A DNA stretch of 64,000 nt from Phoronis australis (GCA_002633005.1 NMRA01000205.1:607273-671272); one strand, 5' to 3'; positions 1 through 11,712 are shown, counted from the stretch's first letter. Program-made: numbers and translations. Notes: generated by a model not told the origin, from the sequence alone.

Positions 1-1531
1 TGACTTGACTAATGAAAGACTAGAACTACACTACGTGGCGCTAGTGAAGCAACAATCCTACCTGTATTACATTCAAGAGGTCACATGCCAGGTTTTCTCA
101 GTTCTCAGTGAAAACACCCTTTTCTCCCAAAATTATCGTCAAGATCAATCCCAGCCATGACAAAAACTTGTGACGCTCACAACACAGCTGTAAGTCTACA
201 GACATGGTTGTATTTGTATTTCTCATAGCTATTTGCAAAGCACGACCTAAGCTTTTAGCGAATTACACGGGACCTGTGAGGAAATACCACCCGACATGAA
301 CCACAATATCCAATCTATGACAGAAGGAGTATGAATTCCTAGTTAATTCCTGCTTTTATCTTTCAAGAGTGACACCAATAATGCATTAACCAGTGACAAC
401 AAGGACTGATTGAAATCATCAAAGCAGTGTTTAGTATCATTTTAAGGTTAGAATCACCTTTGCAAAACATTTTGGCTATTTGAGGCAATGGCAATGAGGG
501 GTGGTGACAGGGGTGAAATTGGTGGTAAAGAAGGGACTTTCCACCTCGACCAAAAATATTCCCATCTGAGAAGGCACAGACAGCTATCTCTTTAGGCTCA
601 ATGAAACATCAGTCCCATAATATTATTCATCATGACAGGATTTTATTTCCATTACCAACAAGAACATCAAAATCAGCAACTCGAGAAAATATTTGAGAAA
701 TCGAAAATGTAAGCATATTGCTCAAGGGGTTATAAGCCCTCCTCAATGGATCACAGACAGGCAACTGCAGCAGAAATGTTTGTTGTAAAATTTCTTTACT
801 GTCAGACAAAATTGTGAATTTCAAAAACACAAATTGATTGACAACAAAATTTATGGTCAATTAGTACTGGATGTCAGCCACAAATCTCGAGATCAACTTA
901 ATTTGAATGCGAATTTTGCATACAATGTTAGATTTACGGACTGCAAAATGCAAGGAAACAGTTAAGTAAAAAATTAGATGTCTAAAACTTGTTGATGCAA
1001 ACAAATGTCAAAAGCATGTACAGTTGCCCCATAATGATAGTACTTCAGTGATGGGTTCATCCAGATAAACTAGGTCACGAGACATGAGATGAGGGATGTA
1101 GACTCACGAGACACACATTTGTCCAGTTATTATCAGATAATGCCATAGTTTGCAGATAGTTATTTGTGCAGAAATCCTTTGTAGTGCCAATCAGTCCACA
1201 ACTGAGTCTGAGGCCTTGAGTGGTATTCTGATTTTGACAGCTGTTTGCACCCAGAGCTGGGCAATCTAAGAGACCCAAGTACTGTACCTTTTTAGAGAAC
1301 GGACAAAAAAGTACTGTAAAATCTTAAACAATTCAGTACACAACATGGCCGACAAGTGCAATTTTATTTTATCATTGTTTTGTCACGCAACATTTGGCAC
1401 CAGCAAATTAAATGGTGTTCCATGTTCAATATTTGTACCACAGCTACCATCGGACAAAATTTTGAAAAATTGTGGGAGCCACAACTGTTAGAGACCGTTT
1501 TCTCTTGGTATCTTTACCATCACAACACAGG
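1..1531. other. No supported gene
   Basis: AT-rich sequence with only short ORFs that show no protein-like composition or recognisable domain. It could hold the 3' untranslated region of the minus-strand exon at 1532-1872, but nothing in the sequence fixes that. Confidence 0.4.
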
Positions 1532-1872
1532 TTAATACAAGCTGGCTGTCTCTTGTAGAGTCTTGTACAGGTCCTTGACTCCTATAACTTTTACCATCAC
1601 TACATCCCATTCAAGGTCCGCGGGTCCTAGTTGGCAGTGCTTCCTCAGTAAATCTTGTTTACCGACTTCGCCATTTGCAGAAATTAATTGCAGATCAGTT
1701 CGGTCAAAATGAAAATCGAACCACCGACCCCAATAAAACTGGCAAGCATAGTAACCACAAAACAGGGGCTCAGCCTGGATTTCAACTTCAACAACAGTGA
1801 TCCCTAAGTATCCGAATTTACCCTCAGGCTGTCCTCCTTCCAGGGACATGTACACCAGGTGCCAATTAACGT
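1532..1872 (-). CDS. Possible terminal exon of an unrecognised protein
   Basis: An open minus-strand stretch ends in TAA at 1532-1534. Reading into it on the minus strand there is a pyrimidine-containing run ending in CCCAG, so an exon starting at 1872 is plausible. It would encode about 113 residues starting VNWHLVYMSLEGGQ, with a mixed aromatic and beta-rich composition (for example FCGYYACQFYWGRWFDFHF) and a C-terminus ETASLY. The composition looks like a folded protein rather than random AT-rich translation. I do not recognise the family. No upstream exon could be placed; the hairpin element at 2019-2071 lies just upstream on this strand. It may instead be a chance ORF. Confidence 0.35.
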
Positions 1873-2009
1873 CTGGGATCTTAGCCAATCGATCAAATTC
1901 AAAGAACAATAGTCCAAGATTTTATATTTTGCCAAGACTCAAATCATCGTTATGCAATAATTAATAACAAATCAACACACCACTCTCACTCTCTCAGCTT
2001 TTGACAGAC

Positions 2010-2080
2010 ACTCTGTCTTAGGCAATGACCATCGCCTCTGTCGGGCCAACAGAGGCGATGGTCATTGCATAACTCTGTCT
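2010..2080. mobile_element. 53-bp palindromic element with 9-bp target duplication (copy 1)
   Basis: The element spans 2019-2071. Its left arm starts TAGGCAATGACCATCGCCTC and the right arm is the reverse complement, with only a few bases (CGGGCC) between arms. The 9-bp direct repeat ACTCTGTCT flanks it at 2010-2018 and 2072-2080. The ends match the larger elements at 3909, 28361 and 50220, so this is a member of the same 9-bp-TSD family stripped to its two termini. The right terminus has one change (GCATA instead of GCCTA). Confidence 0.88.
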
Positions 2081-3820
2081 ATGTCACTGGACAACTTGGC
2101 AACCTAATAGAACTGATAAAAACCTAAGACCCACTTACTTTTATAGCAAATCCACGACAACATTAGTTAACAAGGGCGTACGCAATACAGAGACAGAACC
2201 TTTGACTACAGTAAACACCACAAATATAAATTGAAAGTGTACTGCAGCGATATGCTTGTAATGTAAGGAAGACGTGATTGAAACGACCCTGCCTGGCCTG
2301 AGAGTCCCGAGACGGATGGCAATGCAGCAGACACGATGAGCCAAACTGATCTCATCAGTCACTCTAACATACTGAAAATAAAGAGTCGTTGGAATGGTTC
2401 AGTACCTTCCAGGCCTTATGCCATACAGTCTCCGCAAAACAAAGATACAATTTTTCGTATAAGGCCTACTTTCTATTCTCTTGCGTTTTGTCTAGTCGCT
2501 TCAAAGAATCACGAAATTTATGTGACCTACTTTGCAACGCGTCTGACAGCAGATGGCGCTACAAAAATATGACGGGCACCGTAAATACTCAATAAAATAC
2601 CCAGGAAAATTAACTGATAGTACCGGAGTTTTCCACATACAAACCTAGACGTCTTCACCACCTAGCACCCACGACAGTGGCACTGCTCCGGACGGGACGA
2701 CTGGATGCACAGTAAATAATTCCCAATGCTCATTTCACGCAGCTTTGCTCAGTTTTGAGCTACCATAAAAAATTAAAATCCAAACAGATTCCGTAAGGTT
2801 GTGCATTTTGTTGTATACTTGGGAACCCAATGGTCGTCCGCCTAATTAAGCATAAAACCGGCTTGTTGTCGTACTCACCCAATTATTCCACTCCAAAGTT
2901 ATGCTCTGAATAGGATTTTATTTAACTCTCACAAATACATAGTATTCGTTGATTCAAACGTTTTCTTTTACTTATGCCGAGTTGTTTCAACTGTGGACTG
3001 CTTTTCGGCAGCCAATGTATAATGACACCTATGGTCGTCATATGCTGCCGCCTTCTGAAAGAACAGTAAACCACATAGAAAAAGGCCAAAAAAATAGTGG
3101 AAAGTGGTTTACAGCAATTCTACTTCAACCACAAACTGTTTTACTAGTATGATATCGATTTTTAAATCGATTAAAATTGACTTAGAATTTCAGTTCTGGA
3201 AAATGAATCGCAATTGTTTTATTCCAGATAGGCCTTACTTATTTTGTATTTGTGACCTTTTTATTTGACTTTTTGCTCTTATTGTTCTTAACACCACTTA
3301 TATCTGCTGTCCTTCTTTTTCTTTTCAGTTTCTTTTCATTCTCTGTTCTTTAACACCTTGTCAGCCAAAACAGAACTGTAACCCTTTGAGACTTTGATCA
3401 TTGAACCTCGATACAATTGTTCTAATATATTACCCAGTATGGTATTGTTTGATTTTTTCTCACCTTTAACTGGCTTCTGCAATCATAAATAAATAAATAA
3501 ATAAATACCCAAGTTGCATTTGCATTTTATTGCTCAATTTCTTCTTTTATTTTTGATTATGTCATGCTGTGTTGTATGTAACAGTGCAATATAGTGAAAT
3601 AAAGTCAATGTTTTACTTTATTGGTGGCCATTCTCTGCCAATTCAAGTTTTTTAATTTTCTTCAGATATATCCAGAATGCCTGAACCAAAAATTTCAACA
3701 TAAATGATGAGCTCAGTACTGTGTTTTGCAATAAAAAACAAGTGGATAATATTTTGATGACCAATGCGTGGGCCGAAACTGTTAAGCACCCAGCGTGTTG
3801 CATTTGTCTGCTGCGTTTTT
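2081..3820. other. Non-coding stretch with an (AAAT)n microsatellite
   Basis: No gene is supported. A short (AAAT)n tract lies near 3485-3507. Short ORFs near 2336-2595 and 2949-3152 overlap each other in different frames and have no recognisable content. Confidence 0.4.
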
Positions 3821-3893
3821 CTATGGGCGGTGTACCACAGGGGGCCCGGGGAGCTATAGCCCCCCACACTTTCTTCAGTGCTGCGCAGCCCAT
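3821..3893. repeat. Short GC-rich inverted-repeat element, copy 1
   Basis: About 73 bp beginning GGGCGGTGTACCACAGGGGG and ending GTGCTGCGCAGCCCA. A second copy lies at 18721-18789 with the same order of blocks: CCACAGGGGGC, a G/C hairpin with AGCCCCC, then TCAGTGCTGCGC. In the second copy the ends form a 9-10 bp inverted repeat (GGGCGGCGCA / TGCGCCGCC). It is a dispersed MITE-like repeat with no coding potential. Confidence 0.6.
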
Positions 3894-3899
3894 GCAATA

Positions 3900-3974
3900 G
3901 GGTATGGGTAGGCAATGACCATCGCCTCTGTTGGTCGGGCCAACAGAGGCGATGGTCATTGCCTAGGGTATGGG
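3900..3974. mobile_element. 57-bp perfect palindromic element with 9-bp target duplication (copy 2)
   Basis: Arms at 3909-3934 and 3940-3965 are perfect 26-bp reverse complements (TAGGCAATGACC...CTGTTGG) around the 5-base loop TCGGG. The 9-bp sequence GGGTATGGG occurs immediately before (3900-3908) and immediately after (3966-3974). This is the cleanest minimal copy of the family also found at 2019, 28361 and 50220. Confidence 0.93.
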
Positions 3975-4113
3975 TAGATTTTATCCTCCATCAGTGTTAT
4001 GAACCCTCTTTCAAATGGGTGTGGGGCGTAATTCTAGCTCCTGATATAAATATGGGTATCATTTTTTCCAAAGAATCACATACACCTCAGACTTTAGAAG
4101 CTAAGTCACAATC

Positions 4114-4275
4114 CAGTGGTGGATTTAGAGGGGGGCCAAGGGGGCCGTGGCTCCCCCTTAAAATTCTCCCAGATTCCATTAAGCAGTTCGTGGGTGCGAA
4201 TGTCTGACGAGCAAAATCCTGGCATATACTTTGCCCTGGCCCCCCCTAACTCAAAATCCTGGATCCGCCCACTAC
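4114..4275. repeat. CAGTGG-type MITE, diverged copy
   Basis: Begins CAGTGGTGGATTTAG and ends CTGGATCCGCCCACTA, forming an imperfect terminal inverted repeat related to the elements at 18952 and 28069. The interior is G-rich then C-rich (GGGGGGCCAAGGGGGCC). No clear target duplication remains. A related fragment with one visible end lies at about 17600-17702. Confidence 0.5.
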
Positions 4276-5312
4276 CCTAAAACGCTAACTTCCCTGGCCA
4301 TTAGTTGTGGTCTTGTGATTGTAAACGCGCAGGTGTGAGAACGAACATACGTGTTTATTGGAACCAATTTCGTAATGCGGGTTTTTATTATTGGCCGATT
4401 ACACTGAGAACCTAGTCGAACGCTGACAATCATCTGCTTACCGGTTTGAATTTAAAAATATTTTCATAGCTTATTACGCCGTACGTACATGTATGACGAT
4501 CCGGTTTGACAGAAACTAAAAAAATGTTTTAAATTCTGTATTTTATCACATTAATTTCATGCACGCCTGCACTGTTCCTTATTTACACCTGTTTACATCG
4601 ACATTGAAGAATTTTATTGAAAACTAACTGCATTGATAAATCTAAATTTCCAGTGTCGATCTGAACATAAGGGGCATTTGTTCAATGCTTGGTGCTCTAA
4701 CATCCGATGGGACCCATTTCTTTCAAACGGTTCGTTTAAATTTACTAACAAGCTAATGAAAAGAAATAAAGCCAACAGGACATAAGAACATGAAAATGCA
4801 TTTTATGTATAATTTAGTCTACACACAGAATACGACAAATGGCCTATGCGCGAGGTCAACACCAAATGACCGGAAATTGTTTTTAGTTTTTTACAAGGGT
4901 TGCACGTGCGCTCCCCTGTTCTAAGAAACTCTGCTGTTCATAAGCGTATGAGAAGTAATGACTGAGTCCCCCAACGAATGCTTTTCCGGAAACACACGGG
5001 CAATGTGTTCTTCACCTTGGTCTGGGAGTTTCGGGGTGGACCGTTTGTATGAATTGAACATTTGCCGAAACCTAGATATCACTGACATAATGCAAACTAA
5101 AGTCACGTTTTGTTCTTTTGTAGAGCATCTTAAACATTTCCAAAAAATAATATATTCTGTGCGGCACACTAAAATTTGTCTTGCGACACTTCATGTAAGT
5201 GCACAGAAGAAGAGTTATCATCGTGCAACCATGGTTACGCAATGAATTAGGTGTGTATGTATGAGTCATGCCGGCCTGAATCAGATGAATGAGGTTTTCA
5301 AGGCCAGGCGTG

Positions 5313-5453
5313 CGTTCAGTAGACGCTAGGACCTACGCTAGGACCTAACTAAAACGTAGTCAAAGTCACGTGTTCTTATTTAAAATGCTCGGTAATATCT
5401 CACGTAATCTCGCGAAGTCTTGCTTTTTATCGAGGTCCTAGCGTTAATGAACG
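5313..5453. repeat. Short terminal-inverted-repeat element
   Basis: The left arm, CGTTCAGTAGACGCTAGGAC, pairs with the right arm, whose reverse complement is CGTTCATTAACGCTAGGACC. The arms are about 21 bp and separated by about 100 bp of non-coding sequence. GACGCTAGGACCT is partly repeated directly at the left end. This looks like a MITE; I could not define the target duplication. Confidence 0.55.
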
Positions 5454-5751
5454 GGAGGCAATTTCCCTACTAAACAGCACCACTCCCGATTTATATCTGG
5501 CTCAAAAGGGATCACTGGGTAAATAACTCTGCTCTCTTTTTCCAACATACCCTGCAGAAAGGTTTCATATTTAGTTAAATTTTTAAGTTTGTACTAATTT
5601 GACTTAGCCTGAAAGGTTGCTTATTGACTTGAAATGTAATAAACAAGCCTTTTGGAGGGGTAATGTGGGTTAAAATGTCTACATCATGGTAACAGAATTC
5701 TTCGCGCAAGTTCTCAAAAAAGTAAATCAAATTTGGACATTTTCAAAGCTC

Positions 5752-6102
5752 CTATATAACCTTAATAGCTAAATAACGTATGGGGGTTTCACGTAATACC
5801 GTAAAACAACTCACAATTCCCCGCAAGTTCACGAAGATTCCAGTGCCCGGTTGCATGAAACACTGAGGCCCAAATAGAGACTTGGCAATGTTCTTTATCT
5901 TTTCACCCCACTTGTGGATTTGTGAAACACTGATTGTCCTTTCTTCTGCTGCTTTGTTTTCATTACTAAGATTATTTTTTGGCTCTGGTACGCACTCAGC
6001 TGAGCGCACTGGACGTCGAATTCCAGGGAACTTTTCCTGCAACGCCCCTAATTTAAGGTTATACAGGACCATGTCGACAAGTTTGCACATTGTGACAAAC
6101 AT
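5752..6102 (-). CDS. Weak candidate coding exon, unrecognised
   Basis: A 116-residue minus-strand ORF. The first 80 residues (for example KFPGIRRPVRSAECVPEP and SQIHKWGEKIKNIAKSLFG) have a mixed charged and helical composition that looks more protein-like than its surroundings. No domain is recognised, no neighbouring exon was found, and the plus strand is also open here. It may be spurious. Confidence 0.18.
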   Translation of the reverse strand: MFVTMCKLVDMVLYNLKLGALQEKFPGIRRPVRSAECVPEPKNNLSNENKAAEERTISVSQIHKWGEKIKNIAKSLFGPQCFMQPGTGIFVNLRGIVSCFTVLRETPIRYLAIKVI

Positions 6103-7879
6103 CTACAAAACTATAGAGTTTAACTCGACATAAGTATATATTTTCTGAAAGCAGAAATCCCTCAGAACTCGATTCTTGACTTTATAACAATCTGCCACTA
6201 ATTAGATCACTTGACCTTAAATTTAGGAAAATTTAGCGAAAGAGACGTGTAAATTCATAGCAAAACAACAGGATCAAAGACATTACCAAAAATTAATAAA
6301 ATCGCAAAACGCTTTTACAGTTTTCCGTAGCGTTTCGTTTTCGTTTTATGCAACTATAAAATAATTTTTATTTGTGACAGACCCTCGCGGAACATTTCAA
6401 AAACAATTCCTAAAAAGTATTTGGAGAACAGTGTATATAAGCATATCTGAAAGTCCATGGGAATCCGACCAGCAATTTTTGGGATACGGTGTTCGGTAGT
6501 TAGCCAGGATCGTACATTTTTCTAGGGTCATACTAACGGTCCCTATTTATTTCCAATGAAACAAGGGTTCCGTTTTTAGATTAATTATTAGAAAAAAGGC
6601 ATCGAGTCAAAGAGGAGCACGAAATTAAGATAAAATGATAGAAAAACATATTATTCGTAATAAACAAAGACACAAACATGCAGTAGATTTGGGTAATTTA
6701 ACTGAGTCCTAGTTGGGACTGTTTTGGGTAACTGAGCACAGGTCAGCTCAGTAAAACAGAAATGATCGGGCATTGAGAAACTAAGTGTGGATGACTTAGA
6801 AAGTTATGAGTTCGTGAGAGGAAATCAACTTGAAGGCAAGTAGACATAAGTTTGCACTATTATTTTAATCCTGTCCCTTGAAAGTTTCATGAACCAACAA
6901 GACGAGTAAACAGTTTAAAATTTTAATTAAAAATTCGACATGAATTACAAATTGACCTGATAAGGTGTATAGTTGAGTTGAGACTGTCGAAGCCACTCTC
7001 GATCGTTTACCTAGCGCCAACGGCCACTGTAGAGTATTATCTCATATCTTTCAATTACACATTTTCAAGTTGACTAGCTTCTTAAAACCGAATGATCTCG
7101 AGCTTAGTCTGGGACAACTGTCATACACAAAACAAAGAGAGAGACCTAGTGACAAAGATCAACAGTCTGGCCGCCGGGAAATTTCCAACTCTACGTCACA
7201 ATGCCCACGCCTGAATATAATAGCCGCCCTGGTGTTGCGAAGCCATACTAGTGTATAACGGCCGGATTGTTTTGCCTACGCCAATTAACAGCCACTAAAT
7301 GTTTCAAAAATTTATCATCATTCAGGAACGAATTTTGAATAGCTCCTAAAACCGGACAGTCCGGCTATAGCTTCTGAATTTGTATAAACTTTGTGCGACT
7401 GTAATTAATGCAAAGCAAAAGTGAAAGACCACCAACAGTGGCACAGACGGACGGAAATTTCCCAACTACGTCACACGGGAGTCACAGTACCCTCCCTCAA
7501 AGGTGCATAGCCTAGATAAGGGGCCAACTGTGCGGTTGTCTTATGTACCACCAGATATTATGGAGATATTGTTTTAAAACACAGATACGTGTGTGTGCAT
7601 GTGTGTGTGTTACGTGAAACTTACAATGAACTTTTTAAGATTGATGCACAAGTTTAGCTTGTCGCGGACGTTTACAGGTGAGGGTACCCAGCTGTACAGA
7701 CATTGAGTGATACTCGATGTATGGCTTGTCACTTTGCCTTTTGTCTGGGTCTCGATAACAATTGGGGAGAGAGATAAAAATAGCCTGGAATTTCCCGACA
7801 TTTGCCAATAAATATTTGATCCCGGTCGCTGCACCAGCAGTTCAAAACATGCAATCAACGTTGACTAAAAACAGATACT
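6103..7879. other. Non-coding region upstream of the LRAT gene
   Basis: AT-rich, with no supported coding sequence. A short TG-rich microsatellite lies near 7589-7611. The promoter and 5' leader of the gene at 7880 must lie here, but no convincing core element stands out. Confidence 0.4.
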
Positions 7880-9121
7880 ATGGGGAACAAGCAAGGTAAA
7901 TCGACAAGTTCGGCTTCAGAACTTTCCCATGAATCTACAGAAAATGAGACTCATGGGACACTGCAACCACACGAGTTCGATGAAGAACCACAAACTTCAA
8001 ATTTGGGTGATATTTCTGAGATCAACTGGGAAGTGACCGACTTTGACTTTACGACAAACTTTGATTCGGATGGCTGTCCATATAGTCACGAACTGCCTGA
8101 TTTATACTACTTCTACTACGAGAAAGAAACAAGAAGAAAACATCTGATATGTGAAGGTCACCATGAAGGATGCGGTTTCATTAAGACTATTGACGACGTT
8201 GACCAGTTCACGGACAATATCGCGTCCACCGCAATCACCGAGGACTGCTGGCATGGACTGAAACCAGGAGAGCACTTGAAGTTTTACAACCTTGAGGGTG
8301 ACTATTGGCATCACGCCTTATTCGAGTATTATGACAGTCAAACTCGTAAATTTTTAGTCACACATTATAGTAACGAAGCGGGCGAAGCCATCCGAAGCTT
8401 AGCACGTGCGTCATCTTCGAAAGCCTCACCGTATAAAGCAAGTGTGCGGACCGAATGGCAACAGGTCTCCCCAAAGGAAGCAGTTTACCGAGAGAATTAT
8501 GCTAGAAACGATTGCTTTGATCCTCAGACGTGTCTGAAGAGAGCTTACAGTCGACTTGGAGAAAAAGCGTATAACGTTTTCTTTCTAAACTGTGAGCATT
8601 TCGTGCGGTGGGCGAAACAAGACCGCCAGATGAGTTCACAAGTGAAGGACTTGGTGATACAAAAGAGAAACCGGATGTGTGCCATGGTCGGCCATAAGGG
8701 GGCACGCGCCATCCGCGAGCTCTTGAAATTCGCGCTTGGTAAGTTTTTACCAACAACTTGCAGTCGAGTCCTCGCCGAAAGTCTGTCAGTGTTCGCGTCG
8801 GTTGGCATCGAAATAACGATGATTGTTGTGGAAGTGCGAAAACAGTATAAACGCTACGGGGCTGGTGAAATAACCTTTGACGAGTTGCGTACTTTCATAG
8901 TAAAACGCATCACAGAATCGTTTGCACAGTGCGGAGCTTGCATTACTGGAACAATAATAGGCGGGGTAGTAACAGCGAATCCCTTAGGGGCTATAATAGG
9001 GGGTATCCTAGGATGTTTGATAGGTGCATTCGGCGGCATGGCGCTGAGTGCCATCGTCAGCGCCACTGTAAATTCTCTAATATCTAGACATCGAAAAGAG
9101 AGCGTTTGCCTCGCTCAGTAG
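7880..9121 (+). CDS. Intronless LRAT-domain protein
   Basis: A single uninterrupted ORF of 413 residues. Residues about 120-250 form an LRAT-like domain of the NlpC/P60 thiol fold: WHGLKPGEHLKFYN, then DYWHHALFEYYD (conserved His 144/145), a second His at 162 (THYSNE), and the catalytic block LNCEHFVRWAK with Cys 238. In known LRAT and H-rev107 proteins these Cys and His residues carry out acyl transfer or phospholipid cleavage at membranes. The N-terminus MGNKQGKS has Gly at position 2 and resembles an N-myristoylation signal. Residues 352-397 are Gly/Ala/Ile-rich (GTIIGGVV, GAIIGGILGCLIGAFGGM), suggesting a glycine-zipper membrane segment. It is much longer than vertebrate LRAT (about 230 residues) because of the acidic N-terminal region and the C-terminal tail. 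The start is the only ATG that begins the frame and gives the myristoylation-like motif. Substrate unknown. Confidence 0.88.
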   Translation: MGNKQGKSTSSASELSHESTENETHGTLQPHEFDEEPQTSNLGDISEINWEVTDFDFTTNFDSDGCPYSHELPDLYYFYYEKETRRKHLICEGHHEGCGFIKTIDDVDQFTDNIASTAITEDCWHGLKPGEHLKFYNLEGDYWHHALFEYYDSQTRKFLVTHYSNEAGEAIRSLARASSSKASPYKASVRTEWQQVSPKEAVYRENYARNDCFDPQTCLKRAYSRLGEKAYNVFFLNCEHFVRWAKQDRQMSSQVKDLVIQKRNRMCAMVGHKGARAIRELLKFALGKFLPTTCSRVLAESLSVFASVGIEITMIVVEVRKQYKRYGAGEITFDELRTFIVKRITESFAQCGACITGTIIGGVVTANPLGAIIGGILGCLIGAFGGMALSAIVSATVNSLISRHRKESVCLAQ

Positions 9122-10990
9122 GCCTAGTTTCACGACCAGTATTATACGAACTTTTTTCGTTTATGTTTTGATATTTGTTGCTGATTACCACGATTCATTC
9201 TGTCGAGCTTTTGCAGACAATCTTGTAAAATTTGAAGGTGATGGCAATACATTATTACTCACCTATTATCTCTCTACAGTTGACCTTGTTACAGTTTTTA
9301 TTGGTCATCTTTACATATATTATATATATACACATAATTATTTATTTATTTATTTATCTATTTTATTATTATTATTGCATTGTACTTTTAATTACTAATT
9401 TAAGCCAACTTTCGTTCTCTTTTTCTTTAACGGAAACAGAGTTTGGGACATATGTCGAACATAAAACTACTACTTGTTCGCTAATCACAGTACGTATGCA
9501 AAACGCAACTTGGAAATCTGATTTTATTGCAAAATTCAATTATTACCAAAAACTAAAATTGAGATTCTGAGTTGCACACAGAATTCAATTTTCGGTTTTG
9601 CGTTTTGGAAATCGAATTAAAGGATTGAACTGAATATATAACGCTGAGCTGCGAGAAAAAAAAATAAATTTGAAGAAATACGACGAAACTACTTTCCTAC
9701 ATTCGAATACGCACTTGGTACGGAGTCCAGGGTCAATGCACGCAAATTTAGAAGGTTCAATAAACTTGTCCAACTCCTCAGTCGAGGCTGTGCGAGTAAT
9801 ACATTTACTTTATGTAACAGGTCCCCTGTCCATTTTACAAACATAACGTGTACAGGATATCTAAACCAAAATTTAAAATAAATCGTTTCTTCATAATAAA
9901 ATGCAAAGCCCGAAAGCACAAAAACCGCGCCTAAGCGACACAGAAAGGCTGAGGAAAAACATTGTTCATAATTATTTATGGGAATCAATTATGCTTGAAC
10001 ACGTGACGAACTATATTGCAGAGTAAGACGTGGATTTTTGAGTAATGTCTCATTTAACTTACAAAATATAATGCAATGGGCTCAGCAAGTTGGGCATAGC
10101 AAAAAGGCGAGTGCACAGAAATTCCTAGAGCCGAGAGTAATTTATCACTTAACACACATTGTCGCTGACAATATTTGTTGAGTGATACATAATATGCAGG
10201 CCTGTAGGAAGGAAAGTTATTGCGGGGGAGGGCACGAACCAGTTCGATATCGCCAAACTTACCCCCCCCCCCCCCATCCTCAGGATGCCGCCATATAGAT
10301 ACCGAACCCTCCACGTCCTCCATAGGTGGGGGGCAGCATCCATCAGCATTTGAGTAACCCGTGACCCAACAAAGTTTCACGGAGAGTAAGAATGGGCCTA
10401 GGGCCAGCGCACTGACTGGTAGCTGGGAGCTGCTTCAAGTAACTGTAGCTGAGGTCTAACAGTGTGAAAACACGAAATTCGATGAACCAAGCAACTTAAG
10501 CTCGTATCTGTTCGTCTGCATTGGCAAGTAAGTAAGTAAAGTAAGTAAGAAAGTAAGGTCAAGATTATGTCAGTGACGGATCCAGCTTGGTGAAGAGTTC
10601 GTTTTATTATGGTCATTCTTTGAAAACGTGAAGTCCCGAGGTTCGTGGTATAGTGCCTTTGGGACTGTTTCAAAATCCCTTCGTGAAACACGGCCGCTAG
10701 TCCAATTTATGGTGGCTGGGGAAAATGATACAGAGTGCGTCCCAAAAATGTACACACTTCAACGATTGGAATTCAGATCCTGTTGATCACTCATATTCTG
10801 TGCGGTCCTACTGCACGGTAACATCTTATTTTTAACGTGGGTGTGTCAGTCATGACGCGCTCTGTCTATGTAATATGCACGGAAAAGGCAAGCCAACGAT
10901 TCAATTTTTAAGAACAAAATTTCATTGCGCAATACTACTGGACACTAAAAACATCAATCAAGCAAGTGCAAAGACAACATTTCCAAGTTA
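9122..10990. other. Non-coding stretch downstream of the LRAT gene
   Basis: AT-rich low-complexity DNA (TTTATTTATT tracts near 9340-9375), a short poly-C run near 10262-10274 and a degenerate GTAAGTAA run near 10526-10555. Only short, overlapping ORFs without recognisable content occur. Confidence 0.4.
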
Positions 10991-10994
10991 ATAA

Positions 10995-11712
10995 GCAATG
11001 AGTTTAATTTTTTTATTTAAGGACTTAAGCTTCTTTTTCGATCTACGGTTTGTGAATTTAAACCACTAATCTAGGCCTAGATCAATAAACGATTTATTGC
11101 CGATTTGAATTGTGAGAATGATTTTGGTACACTTTGTAGAGCTGTCCGACATTCATCAGTATCCTTGATACTTATTTTAGAAAATCGTTCAGTGTACTTT
11201 GCTATAGATCGAAATTTCCTAATGTCAGCTTGCAATTAAGTTTAGTAAAGTATCGCCATTTCTTACAAGATAAGCTTCTAATTGTCAAAAAAATCATCTA
11301 TCTATTTTCGTACATACATAAACGTGTAAATCAGAAGCCAACAATCGATTTCATGAGCAATGCGTTTACCTTGATTTTGATCTCCTGTTTGTGAGTTAAA
11401 TCGACAAATCTCGTACCTTATTCAAAAAAGCAATGCATTTATTATCATTTGAATTGTGAGTATATTTTTGGGAACTGTCTGAATTTCATCAATGTCTTTG
11501 AGAGATATTTTAGATAAGCAAAAATCGCCAAAGTGTACTTTAACATATGGAGACCGGATTATAGTTTTTTCCAACTTCAGGCTGCAACTAAATTCACTGA
11601 AACATCATCAATTTGTTTAAGAATAGCTTTTAATTGCCAAAAATAATCAATCTGTCGATTTTCGTAGATACAAGTTCGTAGATACATAAAAATGTAAATC
11701 AGAAACCAACGA
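10995..11712. repeat. Diverged tandem duplication, unit about 360-370 bp
   Basis: Two head-to-tail copies, roughly 10995-11342 and 11343-11712. Matching landmarks in order are GATTTGAATTGTGAG, CATCA(G/A)T..CTT, AGTGTACTTT, TTTTAATTGCCAAAAA or its variant TTCTAATTGTCAAAAA, a TCTATTTTCGTA-type block, and the end block TGTAAATCAGAAGCCAAC / TGTAAATCAGAAACCAAC. There is no coding potential. Divergence is substantial, so this is an old genomic duplication and not an assembly artefact. Confidence 0.75.

Noticed and set aside
3618-3965. ORFs crossing the palindromic element
   Set aside because: They depend on inserted transposon sequence and have no recognisable composition.
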